A DNA stretch of 64,000 nt from CAYVBW01 sp964588685 (GTDB taxonomy: Bacteria > Patescibacteriota > Microgenomatia > UBA1400 > PJMF01), in the NCBI GenBank assembly GCA_964588685.1, contig CAZPQG010000003.1:37915-101914 (forward strand), read 5' to 3'. Made by a program: the position numbers and the translations under genes. Positions 45,507-54,972 of this stretch are shown one piece after another; position 1 is the stretch's first letter; each line of letters opens with the position of its first letter. The notes below the pieces were generated by a model, which did not search any database, was not told where the DNA came from, and saw nothing but the letters and a program-made list of their open reading frames with translations.

Positions 45507-45522
45507 GGTTAAAATCTACAAT

Positions 45523-46557
45523 TTAAATCTTCTCCAATTCATAATCACGCGTCCCTAACCCAATAGCCTCACTCATGGCTAAAATAGGCTCGTAGTCTAC
45601 CTCATTCACTGCTGCAAATAAATCTTTGCCTGCTTCCCGGTTAATCCAGTCCAAACTGGCTTGATCAGCCGCCACCGGATCGGCCGACACAATAATACCC
45701 AAATCTTCAATTAATTTAGGTTTAGTGGAAGAGGCGCAGTCACAAACTTTATTAACATTAATAATGTAATTTACGTATAAGCAGGGTTTATCTTTAGTTA
45801 AAGCATATGCATAAACTGCTGTTTTTTCCTGGCAAACTGCTACGTCTTTATTTTTCATCTCAATTGCCTGTTTGGGACAAACAGTTAAACATTCACCGCA
45901 GCCAATACACTTATCATAATCGATCTCTATTTTGTCTTCTTTTAAACTAATAGCTTCAGTGGGGCAATTTTCAACGCAAGCAGCACACAGTATACATTTT
46001 TCTTCATTAACTTCACCGATGGTACTAGCATGTAAAATCTTTTTTCCAGCCGGTGAAGCTCCACCCATTCCCAAATTTTTTAAAGCACCTCCAAAACCAA
46101 ATAAAATATGACCTTTAACGTGAGATAAGCAAAAAATACTGCCTGCTTCTCGAATTTTTTTGCCTAATTTTATCGGCAAGGAACTATACTGATTATCCAG
46201 TTCTTCCAAAGTATATTCATGCTCATCGGCCTCAGAAATTACCACCGGCACACCCAAATCAGCAAAGCCATGTTTGCGGGCTGTTTCAAGATGATTGTCA
46301 GTCTCACTTCTTTGACCGGTATAAAGAGTGTTTGTATCTGTTAAAAATGATTCTTTTTCTTGTTGAGTTGACCAATCAATAGCCGGCTGTACAATCTCTC
46401 CGCGCAAAGCATTTTCATTGCCCGGCTCACCAAAATGGGTTTTAATCGCCACCGGTTCTTTTAAACCGGGATTGGCTTGATCCAACAACTCATTGATCTT
46501 GCTTGGATTTTGTTGATAATCAGACCACTTGATTTGATAAACAATTGCTTTTTTCAT
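45523..46557 (-). CDS. DUF362 protein with two 4Fe-4S ferredoxin motifs
   Basis: DUF362 domain (about 1-180 and 250-344) interrupted by a bacterial ferredoxin module with two motifs, CILCAACVENCP and CIGCGECLTVCP, for two 4Fe-4S clusters. 'AIKTHFGEPGNENALR', 'SHVKGHILFGFGGALKNLGMG' and 'VSADPVAADQASLDWI' are DUF362 hallmarks. Such proteins are often labelled '4Fe-4S ferredoxin' and probably act in electron transfer or as an oxidoreductase, with no proven reaction. 344 residues, normal for the fusion form. It is the second DUF362 copy in the window and the only one with clusters. Confidence 0.92.
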   Translation of the reverse strand: MKKAIVYQIKWSDYQQNPSKINELLDQANPGLKEPVAIKTHFGEPGNENALRGEIVQPAIDWSTQQEKESFLTDTNTLYTGQRSETDNHLETARKHGFADLGVPVVISEADEHEYTLEELDNQYSSLPIKLGKKIREAGSIFCLSHVKGHILFGFGGALKNLGMGGASPAGKKILHASTIGEVNEEKCILCAACVENCPTEAISLKEDKIEIDYDKCIGCGECLTVCPKQAIEMKNKDVAVCQEKTAVYAYALTKDKPCLYVNYIINVNKVCDCASSTKPKLIEDLGIIVSADPVAADQASLDWINREAGKDLFAAVNEVDYEPILAMSEAIGLGTRDYELEKI

Positions 46558-46712
46558 AAACAGATATTTTTCATAATTAGTATTAATATCGCTTAGATTA
46601 AACTAAACCTCTTTATTCTAATTGAAAAAATTAAGACAATCTCAGTTAGCACACTTCCTAAAAAAACAACCGGTTTGTAGTATTGTTGAGATTTATTAAA
46701 GAAAATTAAGTG

Positions 46713-48341
46713 TTAATTAATTGTATTTGTTTGTGAGTCTGTGTTGTCTTCGCTGTCTGAAACTGTCAATAAAAATTCAAAATCCTCAATATTGCCACTG
46801 CGAGTACGCAAACTGTGGGTGCCGCTGGCTTCTTTACCACTAACGGAACTGGTTTCAGAGTCAATCACTTCTTCATTTGTAAGCATTTGGCTCTCTACAG
46901 CAGCTAGGTCACCGTCTTTATCAGACACCGACCACTCGATGGTGGCTTTTACCCAAGCCGGATTGCTGTCATCAATAATATTAAAGTCTTCAATGACCGG
47001 AGCAGATTGTCCAGGGTCTTCCGTATCATCTCCATTTTCCTCATCATTCTCATCATTAGTATCTTGTTCATAATTAATAACTGCTGAAGCGTTAACAAGC
47101 CCGTGACCATATTGGTTAGCGTCACCAATGTTAATGGCAGTTTGATTCATGATATCTCTAACTTCCTGCGGCGAAAATACACCATGATAACTCATTGCCA
47201 AAGCAGCTGTTCCGGCTACATGGGGGGAAGCCATTGAAGTACCGCTGCCTTCCTTATAATAAGAGTCCGGATCTTCAGCAAAACTAAACGGCTGTGGGTC
47301 GGCATAACTGGTCTCAGAATTCCAAGTTGATAAGACTGAAACCCCGGGAGCAGCCAATTCTACAGCCGGGCCCGTGCTTGACCACTTTGGTCTTTTATTG
47401 TTCTTATCAATTGCAGCTACAGCCACCACCGATTCATATTTGGCCGGATAAATAACATTATCTCCCCTGCCGGCCGGGTTGCCAGAGTTGCCCGCAGCAG
47501 CAATGTGAAGCACTCCTTTTTCTGCAGCTGCATCAAAAGCATCCCTCACAGCACCGCTCTCGGTACCGCGGCCATAACTATTATTAGTGATGCGAATAGG
47601 ATTGTCTGAGTTTTCAACATTATAATCATTTACAATCCAATCTAAAGCTGCAATGGTGTTAGTTGAAGACCCCACTCCATCATCATTTAGAATCCTTAAA
47701 GCTATAAGCTGTACTTCAGGCCCAACACCAACCGCACCAAAATCATCCTTAACTGCCGCCACTGTGCCTGCTACGTGCGTGCCGTGTCCATAGACGTCCA
47801 TCGGTTTATCGTCGTCTTCAACAAAATCATAACCCCATTCCTCTACCACAAAATTTCCGGCTAAATCACGATGGTTATAATCAACGCCGGAATCTATCAC
47901 TGCTACTTTGATACCCTTCCCTAAATATAGACCATCTCCTTCATCAAAGCCATGAACTTCACCAGCCTTAATGTGTTCAACACCCCAACTATTAGTTAAT
48001 TCTGCTTCAGCAGTATAATCTACAGCATAAACCGGTAAATCTAATTCAACCGCTGTTACTCGCGGGCTACGGCTCAAAACATCCATTGCCTGCTGAGGCA
48101 AACTACCGGCAAAGGCAGGAATAATAGTAAAATCATGCTTGACTTTACCGCCTAAACTTTCAAAAAATGCTCGTTCTGCTTTACCGGGGTTACGATCAAA
48201 ACTAACAATAACATCAAGTTTATTATTAACCTGTTTGTTATCAGCTTGTACTGATATACTCAATACTTGAGAAATTTTCGAACCTCCGGCTAAAGTTAAA
48301 GTTATTAATAAAAGAAAAAGGAATATTTTTTTTATTTTCAT
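46713..48341 (-). CDS. Secreted subtilisin-like serine protease (S8)
   Basis: Signal peptide at 1-33 and an inhibitor_I9-type propeptide at about 42-108 ('DVIVSFDRNPGKAE'). The peptidase domain has D150 (VAVIDSGVDYNH), H186 (YGHGTHVAGT), Asn in AAAGNSGNPAG and S369 (GSGTSMASPH). An acidic Asp/Glu/Asn linker (about 425-445) leads to a C-terminal Ig/PKD-like domain ('PAWVKATIEWSVSDKDGDL'). It should be an extracellular protease that matures by autoprocessing. No sorting motif or C-terminal membrane segment is seen. It is smaller than the other subtilase (17609-19606) and not adjacent to it. Confidence 0.93.
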   Translation of the reverse strand: MKIKKIFLFLLLITLTLAGGSKISQVLSISVQADNKQVNNKLDVIVSFDRNPGKAERAFFESLGGKVKHDFTIIPAFAGSLPQQAMDVLSRSPRVTAVELDLPVYAVDYTAEAELTNSWGVEHIKAGEVHGFDEGDGLYLGKGIKVAVIDSGVDYNHRDLAGNFVVEEWGYDFVEDDDKPMDVYGHGTHVAGTVAAVKDDFGAVGVGPEVQLIALRILNDDGVGSSTNTIAALDWIVNDYNVENSDNPIRITNNSYGRGTESGAVRDAFDAAAEKGVLHIAAAGNSGNPAGRGDNVIYPAKYESVVAVAAIDKNNKRPKWSSTGPAVELAAPGVSVLSTWNSETSYADPQPFSFAEDPDSYYKEGSGTSMASPHVAGTAALAMSYHGVFSPQEVRDIMNQTAINIGDANQYGHGLVNASAVINYEQDTNDENDEENGDDTEDPGQSAPVIEDFNIIDDSNPAWVKATIEWSVSDKDGDLAAVESQMLTNEEVIDSETSSVSGKEASGTHSLRTRSGNIEDFEFLLTVSDSEDNTDSQTNTIN

Positions 48342-48626
48342 ATATATAAAATCTGCTGTGCTGTATTTAATAAAATAATAAGATTAATGTTAGAGTTTCA
48401 AGCTTATTTTTAACCCGAAATATATTTATATACTAGCAAAATAACAGCGCCAAATAAAGCCGTTCAAAATTTAAAACTTCTATTACAATACTTCCTTATT
48501 TGGCAGCTGAATGCTTTTTTGATATATTAAGCTAGTATTATTTATATTTAAAATGATTAGTATCCGTTTATAAAAAAATCATTTAATATAAATTAATAAT
48601 AATTAATTGCAAGTTATCAAGTTATA

Positions 48627-49877
48627 ATGAGTATTACTCCAGAAATCATTACCGCTGATAGTATTACAGCTCCACAAGACTTAAGTGAAACTAACAGCCC
48701 GGAAGGAAAGTTCGAAAATCAAGACCAGCAAGAACCTGCTTCCTCAGAATCAGCTTTATTATCCTTAGAAGAATTTTCTTTTAATTTATTCAATTATCTT
48801 AGATCAATCACTGAAAATCCAGAATTAGTCCTTGACAGAATTTTTCAAGCAAAAGATTTGGAATTAGCAGCCTGTTCCGGCAACCCAGATTTAGCCTGGT
48901 TAATTTCTAAAGAACTACAAAAAAAAGTTGATTTATTAATGAAAAGAGAAGCTGAAGCCGACTCAGTAACAGTTTTTCCTGATGGAGAAGTCCGACCTGT
49001 ATATAATCCAGAAACTCAATTAAGAGGCAAACATGTAGTTATCATCCAATCATTTGCTCCTTCGTGGAAAGAAGGACAATCGAATATTAATGATCAAGTA
49101 GTAGAATTAATTTTAGCCAGTGAAGCAGCTAACAGAGCTTCTGCAGCTGAAATTACTGTTGTTATGCCCTACATGGCTTATTCACGTTCAGACAAAAAAG
49201 ATATGCCAAAGGGGACAATTGCCGCCAGCGCCCTTTTAAAGTCATACATGGCACAAGGTGTAGATAGATTTGCAGCAGTTGATATTCATAAAGACCAAAT
49301 CGCAGGTTTTGCTCCTATTTTCGATATTTTATATAGCAGCGAAGTATTTTTACCGCTAATCAAGGAAAAAATTGATATCAGTAAAGTGGTTTTTATAAGT
49401 CCGGATTCCGGATCAAGCAAAATGGTTGAAGCTTATTCTAATCGTATTTTAGGGCATGATGAAGTAGGAGTAATTCGTAAATCTAGAAGTGCTAATTCAG
49501 CTCAATCAGAAACTAAAGGGTATTCCGGACCGGATTTAAGTAACAAAATTGTAGTTTTTGTTGATGATTTAATCAGCAGCGGCAGTACTGCTATTGACGC
49601 AGCTGCTTTAATAGCAAAAAAAGGTGTGTTGGTTGATGAATCCGGGCAGCCGCAAATTTATTTTATTGCACCGCACGCTCAATTTATCGGCGATGCATTA
49701 AGCAAGTTTAAAGACTCTGCTTTTAAAGAAGTTTGGACCAGCAACACTATTCGACAGAGACCAGAGGTTTTTGACCCGGAAATAACGGGAGGTAAAATCG
49801 TTGTCTATAATTTAGCCCCATTCTTAGCTGAAAAAATCATGAATGTGCACACAGGCCGCCCTATGGGAATCGACTAA
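48627..49877 (+). CDS. prs: Ribose-phosphate pyrophosphokinase-like protein with N-terminal extension
   Basis: PRPP synthetase family. The usual start corresponds to residue 75 or so ('LELAACSGNPDLAWLI'), followed by FPDGE, RGKHVVIIQSF, PYMAYSRSDKK, VDIHKDQIAGF, SPDSGSSKM and the PRPP loop VVFVDDLISSGST. Several normally invariant positions differ (SRSDKK for ARQDRK, VDIHKDQ for VDLHAxQ). The first 70 residues are an extra acidic, Gln/Ser-rich segment. Total is 416 residues against about 315. It may still make PRPP for PurF, but a related phosphoribosyl role is possible. Confidence 0.8.
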   Translation: MSITPEIITADSITAPQDLSETNSPEGKFENQDQQEPASSESALLSLEEFSFNLFNYLRSITENPELVLDRIFQAKDLELAACSGNPDLAWLISKELQKKVDLLMKREAEADSVTVFPDGEVRPVYNPETQLRGKHVVIIQSFAPSWKEGQSNINDQVVELILASEAANRASAAEITVVMPYMAYSRSDKKDMPKGTIAASALLKSYMAQGVDRFAAVDIHKDQIAGFAPIFDILYSSEVFLPLIKEKIDISKVVFISPDSGSSKMVEAYSNRILGHDEVGVIRKSRSANSAQSETKGYSGPDLSNKIVVFVDDLISSGSTAIDAAALIAKKGVLVDESGQPQIYFIAPHAQFIGDALSKFKDSAFKEVWTSNTIRQRPEVFDPEITGGKIVVYNLAPFLAEKIMNVHTGRPMGID

Positions 49878-49963
49878 CCCAAAGTTTGCGTTTTTGCTAA
49901 ACTTTCATCTTTTGAAATAATTTCTTGTGCCAGCTGTGGGTGAAAGTCTGTAGTTGAAAATTT

Positions 49964-51301
49964 TTAAGTCTGAGCTAATAACCCATCAATGATTTTAGAA
50001 AGGCTTCGACCTTGTTCATCGTGTAATTGTTCCAATCGAGAACGAAAATTTGCTTCTAAATTTTTTCCTTGTTGCGTTAAACCGGCACTAATCAATGATC
50101 GACAAGCCTGTAAAACAAAAAGAATATTATACCTGCCAGAGGTATGAACATCCGTAAAAAAAGTAGCGCAGCTGGTCAAACCAGCTAAAGAAGAAGCTTT
50201 AGCCATCAAGAGATAATCATCAGGACTAGACTTCTGGTCTAAAAATTTACCCATAAAATAATAAGAAAAATTCTCAGCTAATAAATCCGGCCATCTAGGC
50301 AATTCGTTGTCTAAAATAGTATCAACTTCATTATTAAAGCTTCTCAGGGTGTGAATAAAGGGAGCTTTCCAGCTTTTATGTCCAGACCCACCGCATTCGC
50401 ATTCTCCATTCCAGCGAACTAAATTGCCATGTGGGCAAGACCAAGCTGTACGCTCTTTTAGTTGAGCTTCTGGAATTTGCTCCAAATCAATTTGCTCCAA
50501 GGCTTGCTGCAACGAAACTGGATGGATATTTCGTTCAGGTAAACTGTTAAAAATCAACCAAGATAAAAATAAATGAGCATAGCGATCATGGTGGCCAAAT
50601 GTTTCACCATCTGTCCAAGTGATCATTGCAGCATCTTCGGGCAAACTTTTCAACCTGGGCACAATAACATCATCGGCAAAACTATCAGCATTAGCTTTAT
50701 CGCCAAAAGCAAATGCCGTTGAGACAGGCCTGTCAAAAGCGCAGGCCAAAATATGACCATCACTACCGTTATTGCCTATTGGCAGCTTGACTATCTTGTT
50801 GTCAGCTGACAAGTTGCCATTTATGCTCAGCTGTTCTGGAGCGCAAATTACTCCTTGATAGCCTGCGTTTTTTGCATCGCGCAAAGTAGGTGTATCCAAA
50901 GCTGTCTCAGGCGGCCACAACCAACGCGGCCGTCGGCCACAGTCGCGATAAAATTCATTGCTGCCAGCTTTCAATAAAAGTTCTCTATCTCTTTGGTTGA
51001 GGTCAGGCAAAATAGGATGAAGCCACGGATCTCCTACCCCCCGCTCTTTCATAGCCTGTTTAATTTCTTCTGATTGATCTGGACTTAGCTTTATCTGAGC
51101 TCTCAATACTCCGTAAAAATCAAATGCTGTTTTGTTTAAAAGGCCTCCTTCTATCTGTGGACCATAACACTGATCTGTGATAATTTCATTCCAATCAACA
51201 GCACCGGGATGAACCTCAATTCCGGATAAATCCTCGTGAGAAGCAGACCGTGGCGGTTGATAGAAGTGCTCCCCAAAAGTCACTCTTCGCTCTACACTCA
51301 T
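49964..51301 (-). CDS. GH57-like glycoside hydrolase, DUF3536 family
   Basis: The start 'FGEHFYQPPR' is the GH57/DUF3536 entry motif, and the RRPRWLWPPETALD region holds the glutamate expected of the GH57 catalytic barrel. 'TWTDGETFGHHDRYAH' carries a conserved Asp/His pair. A small cysteine/histidine cluster (SCPHGN, CECGG) suggests a zinc site. Family members are alpha-glucan-active or unassigned. 445 residues; the typical DUF3536 protein is longer (about 800), so this is a compact form. It converges on prs with an 86-base gap. Substrate unknown. Confidence 0.8.
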   Translation of the reverse strand: MSVERRVTFGEHFYQPPRSASHEDLSGIEVHPGAVDWNEIITDQCYGPQIEGGLLNKTAFDFYGVLRAQIKLSPDQSEEIKQAMKERGVGDPWLHPILPDLNQRDRELLLKAGSNEFYRDCGRRPRWLWPPETALDTPTLRDAKNAGYQGVICAPEQLSINGNLSADNKIVKLPIGNNGSDGHILACAFDRPVSTAFAFGDKANADSFADDVIVPRLKSLPEDAAMITWTDGETFGHHDRYAHLFLSWLIFNSLPERNIHPVSLQQALEQIDLEQIPEAQLKERTAWSCPHGNLVRWNGECECGGSGHKSWKAPFIHTLRSFNNEVDTILDNELPRWPDLLAENFSYYFMGKFLDQKSSPDDYLLMAKASSLAGLTSCATFFTDVHTSGRYNILFVLQACRSLISAGLTQQGKNLEANFRSRLEQLHDEQGRSLSKIIDGLLAQT

Positions 51302-51677
51302 AGTTGATTAATTTGCACAATTATTATTTAGTCCTTTATTTAAAAAGTCTTTATACTGTTAACAAGCAATATATATGTGTGCTAAGACTATAGGCAGAGA
51401 AAAATTTACTGCAGTCATAAATATAAAAACAATTCCTGTAAAAAATATTAGAGTTTTAACTATGCTATTAATATCCATAAAAAAATTTAAATAGCAGATA
51501 AAATAATTAAGTTTAACTTTCAAGATTATGTTAAACTTGAAAGAGGATATTATAATTAATACTAACAGTCTAAAATTAAATTGTGTAAAGGAAAATTAAA
51601 CAAACTAAACATTCAGTTTTATTTGATTTTTATTTGAATTAACTTTTGCCGACAATACTAAATATTTAAATTAAAAT
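51302..51677. other. Intergenic region with TATAAT promoter and inverted repeat
   Basis: 376 AT-rich bases between divergent genes. On the plus strand a perfect inverted repeat CTTTCAAG (51517-51524)/CTTGAAAG (51536-51543) ends 7 bases before TATAAT (51551-51556). It thus covers the -35 region, as an operator would. A 39-codon hydrophobic ORF (51359-51478, minus strand) lies just upstream of the DUF3536 gene but lacks a ribosome-binding site. Confidence 0.45.
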
Positions 51678-52799
51678 ATGGACAAAGAAGAACTGACTCA
51701 AAAAGATATACCTCATACAAACATTGAAAAGCCTTCTGCAAACTTTAATAAAATTATACTTATTCTACTGATATTCTTAACTCTTTTATCGAGCTGTGCA
51801 GCAGCTTATTTTGCTTACCAAAACTTTCAATTAAGACAAAAGCGGTTTCATCTCTCCCAATCTACCCCTGCACTTATTCCAACACCCGCACTAACCCCGA
51901 TCCAAAAAGCTTCGCAAACTGCTGATATTAGGCAGTCTCCATTAGTGTTTATTAAAGAAGGACAAATATTTTTATTAAAAGGACTTGATAGTGAACCATT
52001 GCTGATAGATGAAGGCAGCGCTCTCTCCTTATCAAATGACCAAACCAAAATCGCTTATGTAAAAATGGACAAAGACAACAATATTTATATTTACAATAAA
52101 TCAACAAAAGAAAAGAAAACTATAATCACAAGTGAAGAAAGGTTGAGAGCTGTTGAGTGGTCTCCAAATGATAGATATTTAATTACCGATTCAGGCACCG
52201 GCACTGCAGGTAGAGGGGCAATATATGAATACCCCTCCGGTAAAAAAATTTCAACTTTTTCGATACTTGTTGATAGACTTCAATGGCTAAATAATAACGA
52301 ATTTATTTATGTTGAGGCTCAAGAAGTCAGCCCTTTAAGACCGTTTGGATTTGGCTTTGGTTCCGGCTTAGCAAAAATCTCGCTGCCAAGCGGCTCGAAA
52401 AAAATCTTGGCTCAAGCTAACACCTTAAATGATTATAGTCTTTTAAAGGTAGAAAATGAAAAAATTTATTTTTCAAAAAGAACCGTTGACGACAATGATA
52501 TGTGGAAAATACATGATCAAATAGTAAAAACATACTGGAAAATGAGTGCTGATGGAGCTGAAAAAAATGAAATTAGCGAACCTGAAACGTTAGAGGATGA
52601 AATCTTAAGCTTAATTCCACAAGAATACTCAGACTATCGACTTTCTTCTCTTGACAGAAATAATAATTTAACGAACTGGATTGTTTTTAGGTTAAATAGC
52701 GGCGACTCTATCTCTGAATCCCTTATCTGTATTATTAATACTGAAGATCCTCAAAATACCTTTGAACAAATAGCGGTCGGCACACATCCTAACTGGTAA
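51678..52799 (+). CDS. Membrane-tethered TolB/WD40-like propeller protein
   Basis: A cytoplasmic N-terminus (1-25) precedes one membrane segment (about 26-48), then a Pro/Ala/Thr linker (60-80). A beta-propeller-like domain follows, with repeated 'ALSLSNDQTKIAYV', 'AVEWSPNDRYLIT' and 'LQWLNNNEFIYV' blades typical of TolB/DPP4-N repeats. Such anchored propellers are common surface proteins, probably for protein or ligand binding; no enzyme motif is present. Transcription probably starts from the TATAAT at 51551-51556. Family-level call only. Confidence 0.7.
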   Translation: MDKEELTQKDIPHTNIEKPSANFNKIILILLIFLTLLSSCAAAYFAYQNFQLRQKRFHLSQSTPALIPTPALTPIQKASQTADIRQSPLVFIKEGQIFLLKGLDSEPLLIDEGSALSLSNDQTKIAYVKMDKDNNIYIYNKSTKEKKTIITSEERLRAVEWSPNDRYLITDSGTGTAGRGAIYEYPSGKKISTFSILVDRLQWLNNNEFIYVEAQEVSPLRPFGFGFGSGLAKISLPSGSKKILAQANTLNDYSLLKVENEKIYFSKRTVDDNDMWKIHDQIVKTYWKMSADGAEKNEISEPETLEDEILSLIPQEYSDYRLSSLDRNNNLTNWIVFRLNSGDSISESLICIINTEDPQNTFEQIAVGTHPNW

Positions 52800-52935
52800 G
52801 CTATGCAACATTGACATCAGCTGCATATACACCTAACTGACTTTCTATATAACTTGAATTATTTATAGAGCTTTCATATACTAAATTCAGATTTTGTTAA
52901 GACAATTTAATTAATAAAGTTAATAAAAGGCTTTT

Positions 52936-53499
52936 ATGAAAAAAATAACAATAATTTTTGCCATAGTTATTCTTACTTTCGCTGTTGGAGGGTGGTATTT
53001 TCTTTCTGAACAAGAAGAGGTTGAGGAGACTCCTTTTTTTGAAAATATGGAAGTAGCTGAACAAAAAGTGAGGGAGAGGGAAGCAGAAGTTGAGACAGAG
53101 ACAAAAGAGCAGGAAAACCCCTATGTGACAGCTCAAACTGTAGAGCCGATTGAAGAAGATAATATTACAATGCACAAAGATTTTGGCGCAGTGTTAAGAG
53201 AAGTCTTTGGGGAAGAGCCAAAACTTGTCGAAACAGGAGGAATCACTAGACTCTCTTATATAGTTAATAGAGTAATTACAACTGATGATGTAATGGAGGC
53301 AAAAAATCTTTTAGCTGAAAAAGGTTATGAGCTTCAAGATTCCAGCACTAAAGAAGATAGATATGAAATAAACCTCTCTGTCTCAGAGGATGTATTGGAA
53401 GAAAAATACAATGGAGATGTGGGAGGGAGCATGTATATTAACTTCTGGACTGCCGAGGAGGGAGAAGAGATGCAAAGAGTTGTGATTAAAACATTATAA
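52936..53499 (+). CDS. Hypothetical exported or membrane-anchored protein
   Basis: Not recognised. One N-terminal hydrophobic segment (about 3-22) serves as signal or anchor. A Glu/Lys-rich, probably helical region (28-65) follows, then a globular alpha/beta domain of about 110 residues ('ITTDDVMEAKNLLAEKGYEL', 'MYINFWTAEEGEEMQRVVI'). The AAAAGG ahead of the ATG (52927-52929 GG) is a weak ribosome-binding site. It follows the propeller gene by 136 bases on the same strand. The alternating pattern of the last domain suggests a small substrate-binding or ferredoxin-like fold, unproven. Confidence 0.55.
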   Translation: MKKITIIFAIVILTFAVGGWYFLSEQEEVEETPFFENMEVAEQKVREREAEVETETKEQENPYVTAQTVEPIEEDNITMHKDFGAVLREVFGEEPKLVETGGITRLSYIVNRVITTDDVMEAKNLLAEKGYELQDSSTKEDRYEINLSVSEDVLEEKYNGDVGGSMYINFWTAEEGEEMQRVVIKTL

Positions 53500-53868
53500 A
53501 GGACACGTTACTTAGGATTTTTAGTAAGCCCCGATTTTTATAGTCGCAGTTTTTTCTCTCCGTTACCCTGAAAATTTTTTGAAGGGACAAAATTATATTT
53601 CCTCCATCAAAGAAAGCTAATACATTTTATTATTTCGATATAGTAACGAACAAAGCACATTTTATATTTGTCAAGCACTGAGCGCTTCAAATATTTCAAC
53701 CCTGAGCCTCGTCCAAAGGGCGATGATCCTCTGGGCCATGCCGAAGGAGCTTATATTGAACTCGCCGAAATACTTGTCCTGAGTCTGTCGGGAATATCCA
53801 GAATATGTAGCGAGGGAAAGCAATAACTTGAGTTTATAAATAACAACTATCCCAAGGGCAAGATTTTA
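53500..53868. repeat. Intergenic region with three degenerate CCTGAGCCTGTCGAAGG-like repeats
   Basis: 369 bases. Within 53685-53820 the base composition becomes GC-richer. Three related elements occur: CCTGAGCCTCGTCCAAAGG (53701-53719), CCTCTGGGCCATGCCGAAGG (53728-53747) and CCTGAGTCTGTCGGGA (53778-53793). All fit a CCTGAGnCTGTCGAAGG-type consensus known from dispersed intergenic repeats in many bacterial genomes. No ORF is convincing. The block separates two regions that differ in gene content. Confidence 0.5.
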
Positions 53869-54615
53869 CTACTTAAAGGCTGAAAAAGTAATACTTACTG
53901 TGTAATCTTTCAAAAAACCCGGGCTTGTTTTATGAATTGTAATATCAGCAAAACCAACCTTTTTAAGCAAATTCAAATAGTCTTCTTTCAAAATAGCCCC
54001 AGCAACACAGCCGCTGAGCAATTCTTCATCATTTTTCAATTTGTCAGGCAAAGGTTTGGTTAACACCACATCAGAAACCATTAGCCTTCCACCCGCTTTT
54101 AAAACTCGATATGCTTCCTTAAATACCTTTTCTTTATCTGGAGCTAAATTGATAACGCAGTTGCTAATAATTACATCAACTGAATTATCATCTAACGGTA
54201 AATCTTCTATGTCGCCTTTTTTGAATTCAATATTAGTGTAATTATCTTTTTGGGCGTTTTCTCTTGCTTTTTCAAGCATTTCATCTGTCATATCAACCCC
54301 GATCACTTTGCCAGTCTCGCCAACTTTCTTTGCCGCCAGAAAAGCGTCAAAACCAGCTCCACAGCCTAAATCAAGCACCGTTTCCCCTTCTTTTAGCGAA
54401 GCAATTGCTACCGGATTGCCACAACCCAAACCAAGATTAGAATCACTGGGAGCTTGACTTATTTCATCTTGTGAGTATCCCATTTGGTTTGTTTGTTTTT
54501 GAGTATTCTGGTTAGACTCACAATCACAACTTCCACACCCGCAACTGCTAGAAGACCGGGCTATTTTAGCGTAGGAGTTTTTAACAACCTCTTTAATATC
54601 GTCAGTTTTACTCAT
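53869..54615 (-). CDS. arsM: Arsenite S-adenosylmethionine methyltransferase
   Basis: Methylates As(III) using SAM. From the ATG at 54615, the protein has a cysteine-rich N-terminus (C25, C27, C30, C32), 'LGLGCGNPVA' with C65, the SAM motif LDLGCGAGFDAF, and the conserved arsenic-binding cysteines C153 (ISNCVINL) and C203 (LSGCVAGAI). The frame stays open to a TTG at 54654, but family members start near 'KEVVKNSYAKIA', so I chose 54615. No other ars genes (arsR, arsC, acr3) are in the window. First of several stress-related genes on the minus strand. Confidence 0.92.
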   Translation of the reverse strand: MSKTDDIKEVVKNSYAKIARSSSSCGCGSCDCESNQNTQKQTNQMGYSQDEISQAPSDSNLGLGCGNPVAIASLKEGETVLDLGCGAGFDAFLAAKKVGETGKVIGVDMTDEMLEKARENAQKDNYTNIEFKKGDIEDLPLDDNSVDVIISNCVINLAPDKEKVFKEAYRVLKAGGRLMVSDVVLTKPLPDKLKNDEELLSGCVAGAILKEDYLNLLKKVGFADITIHKTSPGFLKDYTVSITFSAFK

Positions 54616-54655
54616 AGTAATTTTATCTAATAGGCCTAACAAAGGCTGTTTCAAG

Positions 54656-54850
54656 TTATTTTGATTTCTTTTGCGAAACCATACTTATGATTGCAAAAAT
54701 AAAAAAGGCCAGTCCAAACCAGACATGAGCATGAACGATAAATTGATACTGGGGCCGATTTCCACTTAAATAGTTTACAAAAAGAGGAATGGTTGAAAGG
54801 AGGGTGCCGACAAAAGAGACCTTTCTTCCAATTTCTATAATTTTTTTCAT
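54656..54850 (-). CDS. Small two-helix membrane protein
   Basis: 64 residues with hydrophobic segments at about 11-29 and 38-58 and a lysine-rich C-terminus. I recognise no family. It directly precedes arsM on the same strand, 40 bases before the preferred arsM start, so the two may be cotranscribed. A TACAAT hexamer lies 12 bases before the ATG on the minus strand. Short length leaves some doubt, but the pattern is coherent. Confidence 0.5.
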   Translation of the reverse strand: MKKIIEIGRKVSFVGTLLSTIPLFVNYLSGNRPQYQFIVHAHVWFGLAFFIFAIISMVSQKKSK

Positions 54851-54972
54851 TATATTATTTAAATTGTATTACGATACACCTTAACGCGCAATATTTATCC
54901 CCATATTGCAAATACGTCAAACAAATGCAACAACTATTAAGCCTCCAGTAAATGGAGCCGATTAGTTATTCA

